A DNA stretch of 37,154 bases from a virus: the IMG/VR virus record IMGVR_UViG_3300036785_001384, positions 1 to 37,154 of that record; one strand, given 5' to 3'. The position numbers and the translations under genes were made by a program. Shown here one piece after another: positions 1-6,062 of the stretch. Position 1 is the stretch's first letter. Each line of letters begins with the position of its first letter. The notes beneath the pieces were generated by a model. The model was not told the DNA's origin. It saw only the letters and a program-made list of their open reading frames with translations, and searched no databases.

Positions 1-255
1 CGAGTATTGGAATGGGCCGCAGTTGTGAGAATTGCGCCGACCATAAACAGCTTGCCTGCGAAGTTCTCCGATAACTTCCAGCAGCGCCGCATTCTCCACA
101 GCCAGCGCATCGCGCTCAGCCTTCACCAACTCCAGCTCAGAAAACAAAGTTGCATAGTCGCCGTGTGCCACGTAGCCGCCCTCCGGGGTTTCACGCATGT
201 AAGCGAGTTCATGAGAAATGCTCAGTGAAAAGTCAGGGTTAAAGCGCTTGATCAT
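1..255 (-). CDS. Ead/Ea22-like protein, 3' end cut by window edge
   Basis: The gene reads off the left edge, so only its first 85 codons are present. The start is the ATG at 255, with a strong AGGAGG ribosome site 7 bases upstream. It overlaps the end of the ParB-like gene by 17 bases, as expected for coupled translation. The visible protein has a GGYVAHGDYA segment followed by a coiled-coil heptad region (SELELVKAERDALAVENAAL), then a charged stretch. That layout is typical of Ead/Ea22-like proteins found at the far end of enterobacterial phage P_L operons. Their function is unknown. The family name is inferred from composition and position; the reading frame itself is well supported. Confidence 0.65.
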   Translation of the reverse strand, partial: MIKRFNPDFSLSISHELAYMRETPEGGYVAHGDYATLFSELELVKAERDALAVENAALLEVIGELRRQAVYGRRNSHNCGPFQYS

Positions 256-1081
256 CGCTGGCCTCCTGGGCGGGATTCTGTTGCCGGTACTCGTTGAGGA
301 TTTTGTTTATTTCCTCTCTGGTTCCCGGCGAGAGCAGTAACACGTCACCTTCTTCCCTGAGCATTGGCGCAGCGTCGTAAAGCAGTTCGCATAATCTGCG
401 TGCGCGGGTGGCGCTGAATTGCGGAGCGATAAAAGACTTGGTGACCTTCTTTTTGCCTGCCTTTTTTGCCTTTTCGACGTCACCGGCAAGCACTTTCCCC
501 GCCGCTTCGCCGTGCTCTTTCACACGGTCTACAGCAGCATCAACGGCCACAGAGCCTTCTCTGACAAGCGTCTGAACGTCGTGATTTGCCTGGCTGAATG
601 CCAGTAGCTTATCGACCGTAGCGCGGCTCTTTCCCACCAAGGAGGCGATTTCATCAGGGGAAAGGTTGAACCCAGCCAGCTCTTTCACAACGAGCGATTG
701 CTCATAGGGAGATAGCGGCAACTGGGTATTGCTGTTCATGATGCGTGCGATGCGCTCAACATCATTCCCAGTGAATTGAATTATCTGTATGCGTTCTATC
801 GGCTTGCCAGCGTCACGGCAGCGGCTATAAGCACGGCGACGGCGGTGGCCTTCAACAACCCATACACCGCCTTCATCGCGAACCCTTACTTCAAGCGGCG
901 GCACTGGCTTGCCGCTCATCAGGTGCTGAAAGAGTTTTTCATCTTCAGCCTGAGTGTGTTCATTCTCCACACGCTTGTTAAAGCCTTCCTGAACGTGGAT
1001 GTCGTCCAGGTTCATAGTCATGCGACCATCAGGACGCTTTATCGTGCCGTCCTTTGCCATCTGCTTAAATGAGTTAGCCAT
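239..1081 (-). CDS. ParB/Srx-fold protein
   Basis: A 280-residue protein with an N-terminal ParB-like domain (about residues 20-110). It shows the PLEVRV and VVEGHRRRRAY segments that mark the ParB/sulfiredoxin nucleotide-binding pocket. A helix-turn-helix follows (SPDEIASLVGKSRATVDKLL, about 145-165). The C-terminal part is Lys-rich and probably binds DNA. The ATG at 1081 is preferred over an in-frame TTG at 1105 because GCAGGAAAAC lies just upstream. No ParA partner is present, so active partition is unlikely. Such lone ParB-like proteins occur in phage early regions as DNA-binding or nuclease proteins of unproven role. It lies downstream of the recombination genes in the P_L operon. Confidence 0.8.
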   Translation of the reverse strand: MANSFKQMAKDGTIKRPDGRMTMNLDDIHVQEGFNKRVENEHTQAEDEKLFQHLMSGKPVPPLEVRVRDEGGVWVVEGHRRRRAYSRCRDAGKPIERIQIIQFTGNDVERIARIMNSNTQLPLSPYEQSLVVKELAGFNLSPDEIASLVGKSRATVDKLLAFSQANHDVQTLVREGSVAVDAAVDRVKEHGEAAGKVLAGDVEKAKKAGKKKVTKSFIAPQFSATRARRLCELLYDAAPMLREEGDVLLLSPGTREEINKILNEYRQQNPAQEASDDQAL

Positions 1082-1135
1082 TAGTTTTCCTGCCGATTTA
1101 ATCAAGGTTGTGAAATTTAGGCGTAGAGAAGCCTT

Positions 1136-1154
1136 AGCCCTGAATGGCAGGGCT
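1136..1154 (-). other. Intergenic hairpin between SSB-like and ParB-like genes
   Basis: A perfect 7-bp inverted repeat (AGCCCTG / CAGGGCT) with a 5-base loop sits in the 92-base gap between the two genes. No T tract follows on the transcribed strand, so it is not a classical terminator. It may stabilise or process the mRNA and so separate expression of the recombination genes from the ParB-like gene. Confidence 0.35.
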
Positions 1155-1173
1155 ATGTTTTATAGAGGCCAGC

Positions 1174-1860
1174 TCAGAAGGGGATGTCGTCGTCGAAGTC
1201 TGGAACGCTTTGAGTATTCTGGTTCTGTCTGTTGGCTGATGCTTGCTGAAGGCGGGATTGGGCTGGCTGATTAGCGTTATTTCCCAGCATGCTTCTTTGT
1301 TGTTGGGGGCCTGATTGTTGAGGTGCATCATTAGCGAGCCGCTCATCTTTGTCCTTAAGAACGGCCAGCAGTTTGGCAACAGCTTCTGCAGGTGAGTTGT
1401 CGATTGCCTCTTTATAGGTTTTCCGAGTGTTAGCCCCAAAAACCTGCTTAACATCGAACTTATAACCGTCACCGCCATCATTCTTGGTATAGAGGATTTT
1501 TTGCAGTACGAAACCGATCGGCTTTCCTTCCAACTCTTTGCAGTGCAATTCAATTTCGCCTTCACCGTTTGTCAGCTCGACGGCATTTAATTGCTTCACT
1601 TTGGTGAGCCCCATAATCGCATTTATCAGGGCTGCACCATGCTTTAAAGGTTGGCCCTCGCGACCTTTGTAATTAATGCGAAGGTAATTAATTTTCCCCA
1701 CATCGGAATCGATAGAGAATTCCATAGCTTCTGACTGGGAGTCTCTGCCGGTGGTGAAGATAGCTGCGCTAATATTGCCTGCATAAGCACCAGTTTCTGA
1801 TGCTCCGCCTGCGCCAGCGGTACGCGCTGATTCGTCATCAAAAGTGAACATCGGTTGCAT
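1174..1860 (-). CDS. SSB-like single-stranded DNA-binding protein
   Basis: A 228-residue protein ending in DFDDDIPF, the acidic tip by which SSB proteins recruit partners. It is preceded by a long Gln/Asn/Ser-rich linker (about 175-220), also typical of SSBs. The N-terminal 150 residues are a beta-rich, OB-fold-compatible domain, but I cannot align it to E. coli SSB from memory. Its ATG overlaps the stop of the upstream ATPase gene (TAATG), indicating coupled translation. Position next to a Sak4-like ATPase and an exonuclease supports a role coating single strands during phage recombination or replication. An in-frame ATG three codons later is an alternative start. Confidence 0.7.
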   Translation of the reverse strand: MQPMFTFDDESARTAGAGGASETGAYAGNISAAIFTTGRDSQSEAMEFSIDSDVGKINYLRINYKGREGQPLKHGAALINAIMGLTKVKQLNAVELTNGEGEIELHCKELEGKPIGFVLQKILYTKNDGGDGYKFDVKQVFGANTRKTYKEAIDNSPAEAVAKLLAVLKDKDERLANDAPQQSGPQQQRSMLGNNANQPAQSRLQQASANRQNQNTQSVPDFDDDIPF

Positions 1861-2525
1861 TATTCGGTTACTCCGTCGTTAAGTTCATAATATTCACGGA
1901 TCGCCGCGTCAACGGCGTTCAGGTCATTGTTGATTTGAAATGAGTCGAAAAGTCCGATCGGTGATTTAACCGGGTCAGTTCCATCGGATTGCGTGGTGAA
2001 GTAATAACGGCCGTCGGCAACACCGGTTCTGAGCGCAATGGTGAACATGCCTTCTACGGTGATTTTCTCATCAAGCATTTTGCCGATGGTTTTCATTTTC
2101 ACGCGGCCACCGGGTGTTTCTTCGGTGTGCGCCAGGAAGTAGACAATAAGGCTATCGTCTGCTGATTGTGCGGCCCGTATGGCGTCCCAGGCCCCACCAC
2201 CAATCTCAGTAAACTTCTCGAATGATTTTTCACTGCGTCGGCGCATAAACTGATTGGCCATGACGTACTGAAAATCATCTACGACGACAAAGCGTTTACC
2301 TGCGCGCCTGGCGTGTTGAATAATCAGCACGATGTCGCTGGCTAAATCGGTGAAAAATACATTACCGGTTTTTTTATCGAAGTTGCGGGGTGTCCAGCCG
2401 GACGATTTAAAGGGAAGGCGCTTATTTTCAGGGTTAATGAGAAACCCCTCATCGGGGTTTAATTTCATCATACTGGCAGACTTACCAGAGCCGGAGTCGC
2501 CAAGAATTAGCACGGGTATGCCCAT
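1860..2525 (-). CDS. AAA/RecA-like phage ATPase, probable Sak4-type recombinase
   Basis: A 221-residue P-loop ATPase with Walker A GDSGSGKS at residues 9-16 and a Walker B-like strand (RFVVVDDFQYV, about 78-88). A probable sensor segment is VYFLAHTEE, and DEKITVEGMF lies near residue 157. The pattern matches the AAA_24 family of phage nucleotide-binding proteins, which includes Sak4 annealing proteins. HK620 Sak4 is known to anneal single strands with help from its cognate SSB, and here an SSB-like gene follows directly with a TAATG overlap. The start overlaps the upstream exonuclease stop (TGATG). Assignment to Sak4 rather than another AAA_24 branch is inference. Confidence 0.75.
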   Translation of the reverse strand: MGIPVLILGDSGSGKSASMMKLNPDEGFLINPENKRLPFKSSGWTPRNFDKKTGNVFFTDLASDIVLIIQHARRAGKRFVVVDDFQYVMANQFMRRRSEKSFEKFTEIGGGAWDAIRAAQSADDSLIVYFLAHTEETPGGRVKMKTIGKMLDEKITVEGMFTIALRTGVADGRYYFTTQSDGTDPVKSPIGLFDSFQINNDLNAVDAAIREYYELNDGVTE

Positions 2526-3196
2526 CAGAACATTGCTCCCATGGCCTGTTTAATGGTGTATTCCTGATCTTCGTTCAAATCCATGTTTGCTAAAGCCCAG
2601 CGGAAGTAACCGGGATCCTCAGCAGCGATATCAACGAAGGTTTTGCCCTTGTGTTTACCGAACGGCATAGCGTGTAACAGGGAAGGGCTGGTGGTAATGT
2701 CGCGCATCTGCGCAATGCTCCAGCGTGCAATGCTGTTCATGTAAAGCAGATTAGTAGCTGTGACATAGCAGTCATAAAGCGCACGGTGCGCATACAGTCC
2801 TTCCGGAACATCTGGTTTAAGTCCGAAGCGGTAGCGCAGATATTGGTTGCCATGCCGCTCTTCAGGCCACAGCTTGCGTGCCAGCTTCAGCGTGCAAATC
2901 CATGGGGCCGTAATTTGCGGAAGCTTCTCACGGTCAAAAGCGGAGTTATGTGCAACGTAGAGATCGGCACCAAGGTAGCGCTCTATCACCTCGTCAATCA
3001 GAGGGGCGTCAGCGACCATTTCCTCAGTGATGTGATGGATAGCCATAGCCTCAAAGCCGATAGGCTCAGGAGGGCGCACAAGGTCGCTCATAGGGTTGCA
3101 GATTTCGCCGTTTATGATGTCAACGCTGGCTATCTCCACCACGCCGCCCTCAAAGCTGGTGGTTTCTGTATCAATTACACGAAAGGTAGTGCTCAT
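2525..3196 (-). CDS. exoX-like: ExoX-like DEDDh 3'-5' exonuclease
   Basis: A 223-residue protein resembling E. coli exodeoxyribonuclease X (about 220 residues) along its whole length. The DEDDh motifs are visible: Asp9 and Glu11 in VIDTET, Asp in VAHNSAFD, and His/Asp in HRALYDC. The shared C-terminal segment (MPFGKHKGKTF, then DPGYFRWAL) is also present. It should degrade DNA from 3' ends in the cytoplasm. The ATG at 3196 is chosen because it reproduces the ExoX length; an ATG at 3220 and a TTG at 3226 lack a better ribosome site. It overlaps the small gene upstream by 26 bases and the ATPase downstream, making one translational chain. Confidence 0.88.
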   Translation of the reverse strand: MSTTFRVIDTETTSFEGGVVEIASVDIINGEICNPMSDLVRPPEPIGFEAMAIHHITEEMVADAPLIDEVIERYLGADLYVAHNSAFDREKLPQITAPWICTLKLARKLWPEERHGNQYLRYRFGLKPDVPEGLYAHRALYDCYVTATNLLYMNSIARWSIAQMRDITTSPSLLHAMPFGKHKGKTFVDIAAEDPGYFRWALANMDLNEDQEYTIKQAMGAMF

Positions 3197-3365
3197 GTTG
3201 AGTTCCAACAGTTCGGGCATCGGCAATGTGGTCGATTTGCGACAATCGGTGCGCTAACCGATCGAGGTCGGCAGCGTCCAGTTTATTGGCGATGCAGATA
3301 GACAGGATGAGGTACTCAGCGGCAAGCTGCTGATACGTAGGCGTTTCGACAACGATTAGTTCCAT
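3171..3365 (-). CDS. Small hypothetical protein (64 aa)
   Basis: A short acidic, mainly helical protein (YQQLAAEYLILSICIANKL, then DAADLDRLAHRLSQID). I do not recognise a family. The ATG at 3365 overlaps the stop of the preceding 46-residue gene (ATGGAACTAA), and the 3' end overlaps the exonuclease start. Its place inside a tightly overlapping chain supports a real gene. An in-frame ATG at 3389 is possible but would run well into the neighbour. The ribosome site is weak, consistent with translational coupling. Confidence 0.6.
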   Translation of the reverse strand: MELIVVETPTYQQLAAEYLILSICIANKLDAADLDRLAHRLSQIDHIADARTVGTQHEHYLSCN

Positions 3366-3496
3366 ACCGTGCCAACTGCCAGTAGGCATAGAGTGAAAAT
3401 CAACAGGAAGAAAACGTGCTTGCCCCGCCGCTTAGCAGAGAAATCTCTGCCGCTCAGGTCATACTTATGCTGAATGCGTGAATTCAGGCTTACCAT
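3356..3496 (-). CDS. Small single-span membrane protein (46 aa)
   Basis: A 46-residue protein with a basic N-terminal half ending in SAKRRGKH, followed by a hydrophobic span (VFFLLIFTLCLLAVGTVW) to the C terminus. The positive-inside rule predicts the N terminus in the cytoplasm and a C-tail anchor in the inner membrane. The ATG at 3496 has a strong GGAGG site seven bases upstream and overlaps the stop of the preceding gene (ATGGTAA). Function is unknown; small membrane proteins of phage P_L operons sometimes affect superinfection or host membrane state. Confidence 0.7.
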   Translation of the reverse strand: MVSLNSRIQHKYDLSGRDFSAKRRGKHVFFLLIFTLCLLAVGTVWN

Positions 3497-3711
3497 GCTG
3501 GCCTCCGTTGAGTGCAGCGCAAGCGATGTCGCAGGTTTTTGATGTCGTTGCGGATGGCGTAATAGTTGGCACATCGATCGGCGCACACAAGCATGTCAAC
3601 GGGTTTGAATCTTCCATCGATATAGCGTTGAACCTTCACGTATTTGCAGTCAGTTTTTGGCAGCACTTTACTGCAGTGCTCGCAGGTGGTGGTCATGGGA
3701 ATTGGTATCAT
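3490..3711 (-). CDS. Cys-rich, probable zinc-binding small protein (73 aa)
   Basis: The sequence has CEHC near residue 10, a single Cys at about 22 and CADRC near 46. This pattern suggests one zinc site with a ribbon-like fold, followed by a basic helix (IRNDIKNLRHRLR). The ATG at 3711 has an AGAGGAC ribosome site; a TTG farther upstream lacks one. It is the first gene after the terminator at 3776-3800 and the C4-like RNA, so its expression depends on readthrough or on an unseen promoter. Family and function are unknown to me; nucleic-acid binding is a guess from the metal site and charge. Confidence 0.65.
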   Translation of the reverse strand: MIPIPMTTTCEHCSKVLPKTDCKYVKVQRYIDGRFKPVDMLVCADRCANYYAIRNDIKNLRHRLRCTQRRPAW

Positions 3712-3775
3712 GACTTGTCCTCTCTGTAGAAATTCACATGGGTAAAGGCACTGCAAGCAGCGGCTTTATTGATGT

Positions 3776-3800
3776 AAAAAAGAGCCCCGGCTAGCGGGGC
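3776..3800 (-). terminator. Intrinsic terminator in the P_L transcript
   Basis: A 6-bp GC stem (GCCCCG / CGGGGC) with a 5-base loop is followed on the minus strand by TCTTTTTT. It lies 21 bases downstream of the cloverleaf RNA and 65 bases before the next gene. It would end the short P_L transcript unless readthrough or antitermination occurs. The boxA at 5007-5015 makes antitermination plausible. Confidence 0.75.
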
Positions 3801-3821
3801 AAACTGGAAGTGAGGCGGAGT

Positions 3822-3885
3822 GTTGTGGTGTCAGGAGTTGAACCTGTGGTGGGGAGGAAGCCCACCTATCACGGATACCCACAAC
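3822..3885 (-). ncRNA. Cloverleaf RNA, probable C4-type antisense RNA
   Basis: Sixty-four minus-strand bases fold into a closed cloverleaf. The closing stem is a perfect 7 bp (GTTGTGG / CCACAAC). A first small arm is TATC-CGT-GATA. The middle arm has 6 bp (GGTGGG / CCCACC) around a CTTCCTC loop, and the third arm is CAGG-TTCAACT-CCTG. It resembles a tRNA but is too short and has a 3-base first loop. The C4 antisense RNAs of P1/P7-type phages have this kind of three-armed fold. The middle loop, complementary to a GAGGAAG ribosome site, fits the C4 principle of masking translation starts. It sits in an untranslated part of the P_L transcript just before a terminator. The C4 assignment is from memory of the family's shape and is not a search result. 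Confidence 0.6.
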
Positions 3886-3928
3886 GGGGAAAGCACTGAC
3901 TGAATGCTCTCCACGTTGTGCGCCGGTA

Positions 3929-4015
3929 TTACCCGGCGATGCAAATTCCAATTACTGACCAGCAGGCGACGCAGAAGACAACCACGCCAAGCCAGACGAT
4001 TTGATTAAAGGTCAT
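3929..4015 (-). CDS. Membrane microprotein (28 aa)
   Basis: A 28-codon frame starting at the ATG at 4015 with a GAGG ribosome site eight bases upstream. Apart from a short N-terminal MTFNQ it is one hydrophobic segment containing WLGVVVFCVACWSVIGICI, so it should sit as a single span in the inner membrane. It lies between the 177-residue gene and the cloverleaf RNA, in the same orientation. It is far below usual gene-calling length. Support rests on the ribosome site, the start, and the clean transmembrane pattern. It could also act as a leader peptide controlling the downstream RNA and terminator. Confidence 0.5.
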   Translation of the reverse strand: MTFNQIVWLGVVVFCVACWSVIGICIAG

Positions 4016-4050
4016 GATTGCCTCGGTGCGCCTGCAGGGCGAGGTGGGTA

Positions 4051-4584
4051 TTAGTGGAAGCGCACGCATCCATTCAAAGATGCCATTTCGAAAGCAGCCT
4101 TCCAGTGCTGATAAAGCGTGGCGAATCGCTCACTCAACTCTTTTGAATTACCTTCAAATTTTATGAAGTCTATTGCTAATTTTTTACTCACCTCAGTTCC
4201 AATGACACCCTCGCTATCACTGAAATTGATCAACTCGTAGAAAGGTCCGCTCGCCGCCTGACAGGCACCTCCGAAATTGTTTTTTTCTTTGCGATACCCC
4301 ACGTCAAAATCGGCTACCGGATACCCAGCCATTTTTGCTAACTCATCACGCCACCAGAAGTGGCCGCCATATCCAACATCATGACCTGTGCAATCTTCGT
4401 ATGTGTAAATTGCACCATCTTCGATGTCGTCCGCCCTCCCTGGGAAATCAGGGTTAAGCCAAGTAGAAAACCATCGGCCATCTGCAAGTTCTTTGCCAGT
4501 GGCTGGGTCAATGGCATAGCCATCATCATCAAGCTGCGCCTCTGACTTTTTGATGTTTTTATAAGCCGTGATATCTAATCCCAT
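4051..4584 (-). CDS. Conserved phage hypothetical protein (177 aa)
   Basis: The protein starts MGLDITAYKN and continues with a Trp/Gly/Asp-rich middle (RWFSTWLNPDFPGR, GYGGHFWWRDEL) and a helical C terminus. It looks like a soluble phage protein seen in enterobacterial phages, but no activity is known to me. The ATG at 4584 has a GAGGG site upstream; an in-frame ATG at 4659 has none. It is transcribed from P_L, early in the operon, where phages often keep host-takeover or exclusion genes. Confidence 0.7.
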   Translation of the reverse strand: MGLDITAYKNIKKSEAQLDDDGYAIDPATGKELADGRWFSTWLNPDFPGRADDIEDGAIYTYEDCTGHDVGYGGHFWWRDELAKMAGYPVADFDVGYRKEKNNFGGACQAASGPFYELINFSDSEGVIGTEVSKKLAIDFIKFEGNSKELSERFATLYQHWKAAFEMASLNGCVRFH

Positions 4585-4766
4585 CGTGTAACCCTCTGCT
4601 GTAGTGGTTTTATGCCTACCGCCCCGCGTTGGCAGCGGCAGGGTAAATCCACTCGTCATTTTTAGGCTGATTGATGCGTTAACCGGTCGCCAGCCGGACC
4701 TACGTGATGCTTATCGCCACTTTTCCCTCACTCCGTCGCAGGGGGAACGGTCGTCCCGTTTATTCA

Positions 4767-4982
4767 CTACATGATCCTGCCCTCCAGTAGTTGCCTGTTC
4801 TCATGCTGGGTCAGGCTCCCGTGCTTAAGTCCCACGCACCCGTCATAGCCGAAGCTGATAAATGCGCTGGGTGTAAAAGATATTCCGCCACCCAACTCTG
4901 TCCGCTGCATGCCTGCCGTGCCATGCCCCCGTAAGGGCTGGGGATCCGCAGGGTGCTGAGTTATGCAGATCTCTCTGCTCAA
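4767..4982 (-). CDS. Putative small P_L-proximal protein (up to 71 aa)
   Basis: An open frame in the slot where lambda carries N. It is not N-like: it is not rich in Arg and reads as a beta-type sequence (GISFTPSAFISFGYDG, then LKHGSLTQHE). The longest form begins with a TTG at 4982 that has no clear ribosome site and overlaps the hairpin at 4965-4978. An ATG at 4910 would give a 47-residue product with a weak AGG site. Reasonable codon use and operon position argue for it; the poor starts argue against it. No function can be given. The following 182 bases to 4584 hold no other gene that I can support. Confidence 0.35.
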   Translation of the reverse strand: MSREICITQHPADPQPLRGHGTAGMQRTELGGGISFTPSAFISFGYDGCVGLKHGSLTQHENRQLLEGRIM

Positions 4983-5015
4983 CGCTGGGTGACTAAACCT
5001 GATTGTTAAAGAGCG
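4965..5015 (-). promoter_or_regulatory. nut-like site: boxA plus GNRA hairpin in the P_L leader
   Basis: On the minus strand, CGCTCTTTA at 5015-5007 is an exact boxA consensus, and the bases after it (ACAATCAG) resemble the boxA of rRNA leaders. About 28 bases downstream, at 4978-4965, a perfect 5-bp hairpin closes on a GAGA tetraloop, recalling lambda boxB, whose pentaloop adopts a GNRA-like fold. The spacing is much longer than in lambda nut sites, so the boxB part is doubtful. The element lies about 35-85 bases from the predicted P_L start and could load NusA/NusB/NusE for readthrough of the terminator at 3776-3800. Confidence 0.5.
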
Positions 5016-5049
5016 TCCCGGTGGTTTGGGGTGACGTTGTTGCTGTCGA

Positions 5050-5090
5050 TGGATGTAATTTATGCGTGTGACGCAAATGCGTCAAGCGCA
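5050..5090 (-). promoter_or_regulatory. P_L promoter with two operators (O_L)
   Basis: The minus strand reads TTGACG (5085-5080), a 17-bp spacer, then TAAATT (5062-5057), with the start near 5050. Two 13-bp near-palindromes cover it: TGCGTGTGACGCA at 5063-5075 in the spacer, and TGCGTCAAGCGCA at 5078-5090 over the -35. They match the sites found around the cI-cro boundary. Binding there would block RNA polymerase, so CI and Cro should repress leftward transcription. A weaker half-site (TTGCGCA) lies near 5115. Confidence 0.85.
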
Positions 5091-5182
5091 TTAATGGATA
5101 AATATGTTCAGTTTTGCGCATATTGCTGAATTGTTTGGTTAAATAATTTTGCGTGGTTTTATGTGAGGGGATTTTTAGGCAC

Positions 5183-5206
5183 AAAAAAACCGGCCGTAGC
5201 CGGTTT
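5183..5206 (-). terminator. Intrinsic terminator after cI
   Basis: A perfect 8-bp stem (AAACCGGC / GCCGGTTT) with a CGTA loop is followed by seven T residues on the minus strand. It lies 18 bases beyond the cI stop and ends the repressor message before P_L, isolating immunity transcription from the left operon. Confidence 0.85.
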
Positions 5207-5223
5207 GAATGGAGATGATGGGT

Positions 5224-5964
5224 TTACCAGGTAGAAGAAGACCAGAAAACGCGCCCAAGAACAACAAGCTGCTCTCTTCTTTGTTGATGGGTTAGGTTTT
5301 CGTCTTGAAACTCTTCTCGGTTCATGGATCGAATGATTACGCCGCCATCTGGCTGTTCTATCAGGTATTTAACCCGAAGTAGGTCACCATGCCGTATGCC
5401 ATAGGCCTTGCCATCTCTGATCCTGGTGTCATCAGTATTGATGCCGACCACATCGCCGTCGGATAGGCGTGGCTCCATACTATTACCAATGACGCGAACG
5501 AGCTTCGCTGCGGCAATTGAAACACCAAGTTTATGAAGGTAATAGCGGCGAAAAATAAGAGCAAATTCTTCTTTTTCAATGATTTCAACGCTGCCACTGC
5601 CTGCAGAAAACTGAACGTCTATCAATGGTATTTCCACAAATTCCTCGCCGTCTTGCGAACCATCTTCCCAAACTTTGGCTTTGAGCCTGGTTGGCTGAGC
5701 GTCTGAATCTGCAGATAAATTATCGAAAGGTAGATCAGGCCTAAATAGATCACTAACTGGGCACTCAAAGTAATCAGCAATTTTTCTGATCATCTCATCA
5801 CTGTAACCCTGCTTAGCCCGCTCTAAGCGTGAAATGTTGCCCACGTCGCTATCAACCGCATTCGCGAGGTCAGCAATGTTAAGCCCCTTCTTGACGCGAA
5901 GGTGCCGGATGTTACGACCTACAGTGGGGTCGATTTCTTTAGGTAGCTTCTTTTCGGTTTCCAT
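5224..5964 (-). CDS. cI: CI-type lysogeny repressor (S24 self-cleaving)
   Basis: A 246-residue repressor. An N-terminal XRE-type helix-turn-helix spans about residues 14-72. The C-terminal LexA/S24 peptidase domain has the catalytic Ser162 in GNSMEP and Lys199 in LRVKYL. The cleavage site is probably Ala121-Gly122 in FSAGSGS. RecA-stimulated autocleavage should therefore induce the prophage after DNA damage. The gene diverges from cro and is bounded by its own terminator. The leader has little ribosome-site signal, as in short or leaderless P_RM messages. A second promoter from cII (P_RE) reads into it. It should bind the TGCGT-type operators at O_L and O_R. Confidence 0.95.
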   Translation of the reverse strand: METEKKLPKEIDPTVGRNIRHLRVKKGLNIADLANAVDSDVGNISRLERAKQGYSDEMIRKIADYFECPVSDLFRPDLPFDNLSADSDAQPTRLKAKVWEDGSQDGEEFVEIPLIDVQFSAGSGSVEIIEKEEFALIFRRYYLHKLGVSIAAAKLVRVIGNSMEPRLSDGDVVGINTDDTRIRDGKAYGIRHGDLLRVKYLIEQPDGGVIIRSMNREEFQDENLTHQQRREQLVVLGRVFWSSSTW

Positions 5965-5985
5965 GTCGCGATTTTTTCACTTATG

Positions 5986-6046
5986 TGCGTATCACGCAAA
6001 GCGTCTTGCGCAAATTTGAAATGCGCATTAATATGCGTATAGCGCA
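5986..6046 (+). promoter_or_regulatory. O_R operators with P_R and P_RM
   Basis: The 98 bases between cI and cro hold three operator-like sites: TGCGTATCACGCA (5986-5998), AGCGTCTTGCGCA (6000-6012) and TGCGTATAGCGCA (6034-6046). A palindromic ATGCGCAT / ATGCGTAT block lies at 6021-6040. Rightward P_R could be TTGCGC (6006-6011), 17 bp, TAATAT (6029-6034), or TTGAAA (6016-6021), 16 bp, TATAGC (6038-6043); both would be blocked by bound repressor. No strong leftward P_RM hexamers are visible, as expected of a promoter needing activation by CI. Confidence 0.75.
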
Positions 6047-6062
6047 ATTAAAAGGGGCCGCT

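Noticed and set aside
3822-3885. tRNA-Gly-like gene (loop with TCC, TTCAACT third-arm loop)
   Set aside because: Only 64 bases, first loop of three bases, too few bases between the second and third arms, and no room for standard D-arm contacts. A C4-type RNA fits better.
3766-3951. 61-codon minus-strand open frame
   Set aside because: It overlaps the cloverleaf RNA and the terminator hairpin, has no ribosome site, and its sequence is low in protein-like pattern.
4993-5184. 63-codon minus-strand open frame right of P_L
   Set aside because: It spans the promoter and both operators, so it cannot be a normal gene of this transcript.
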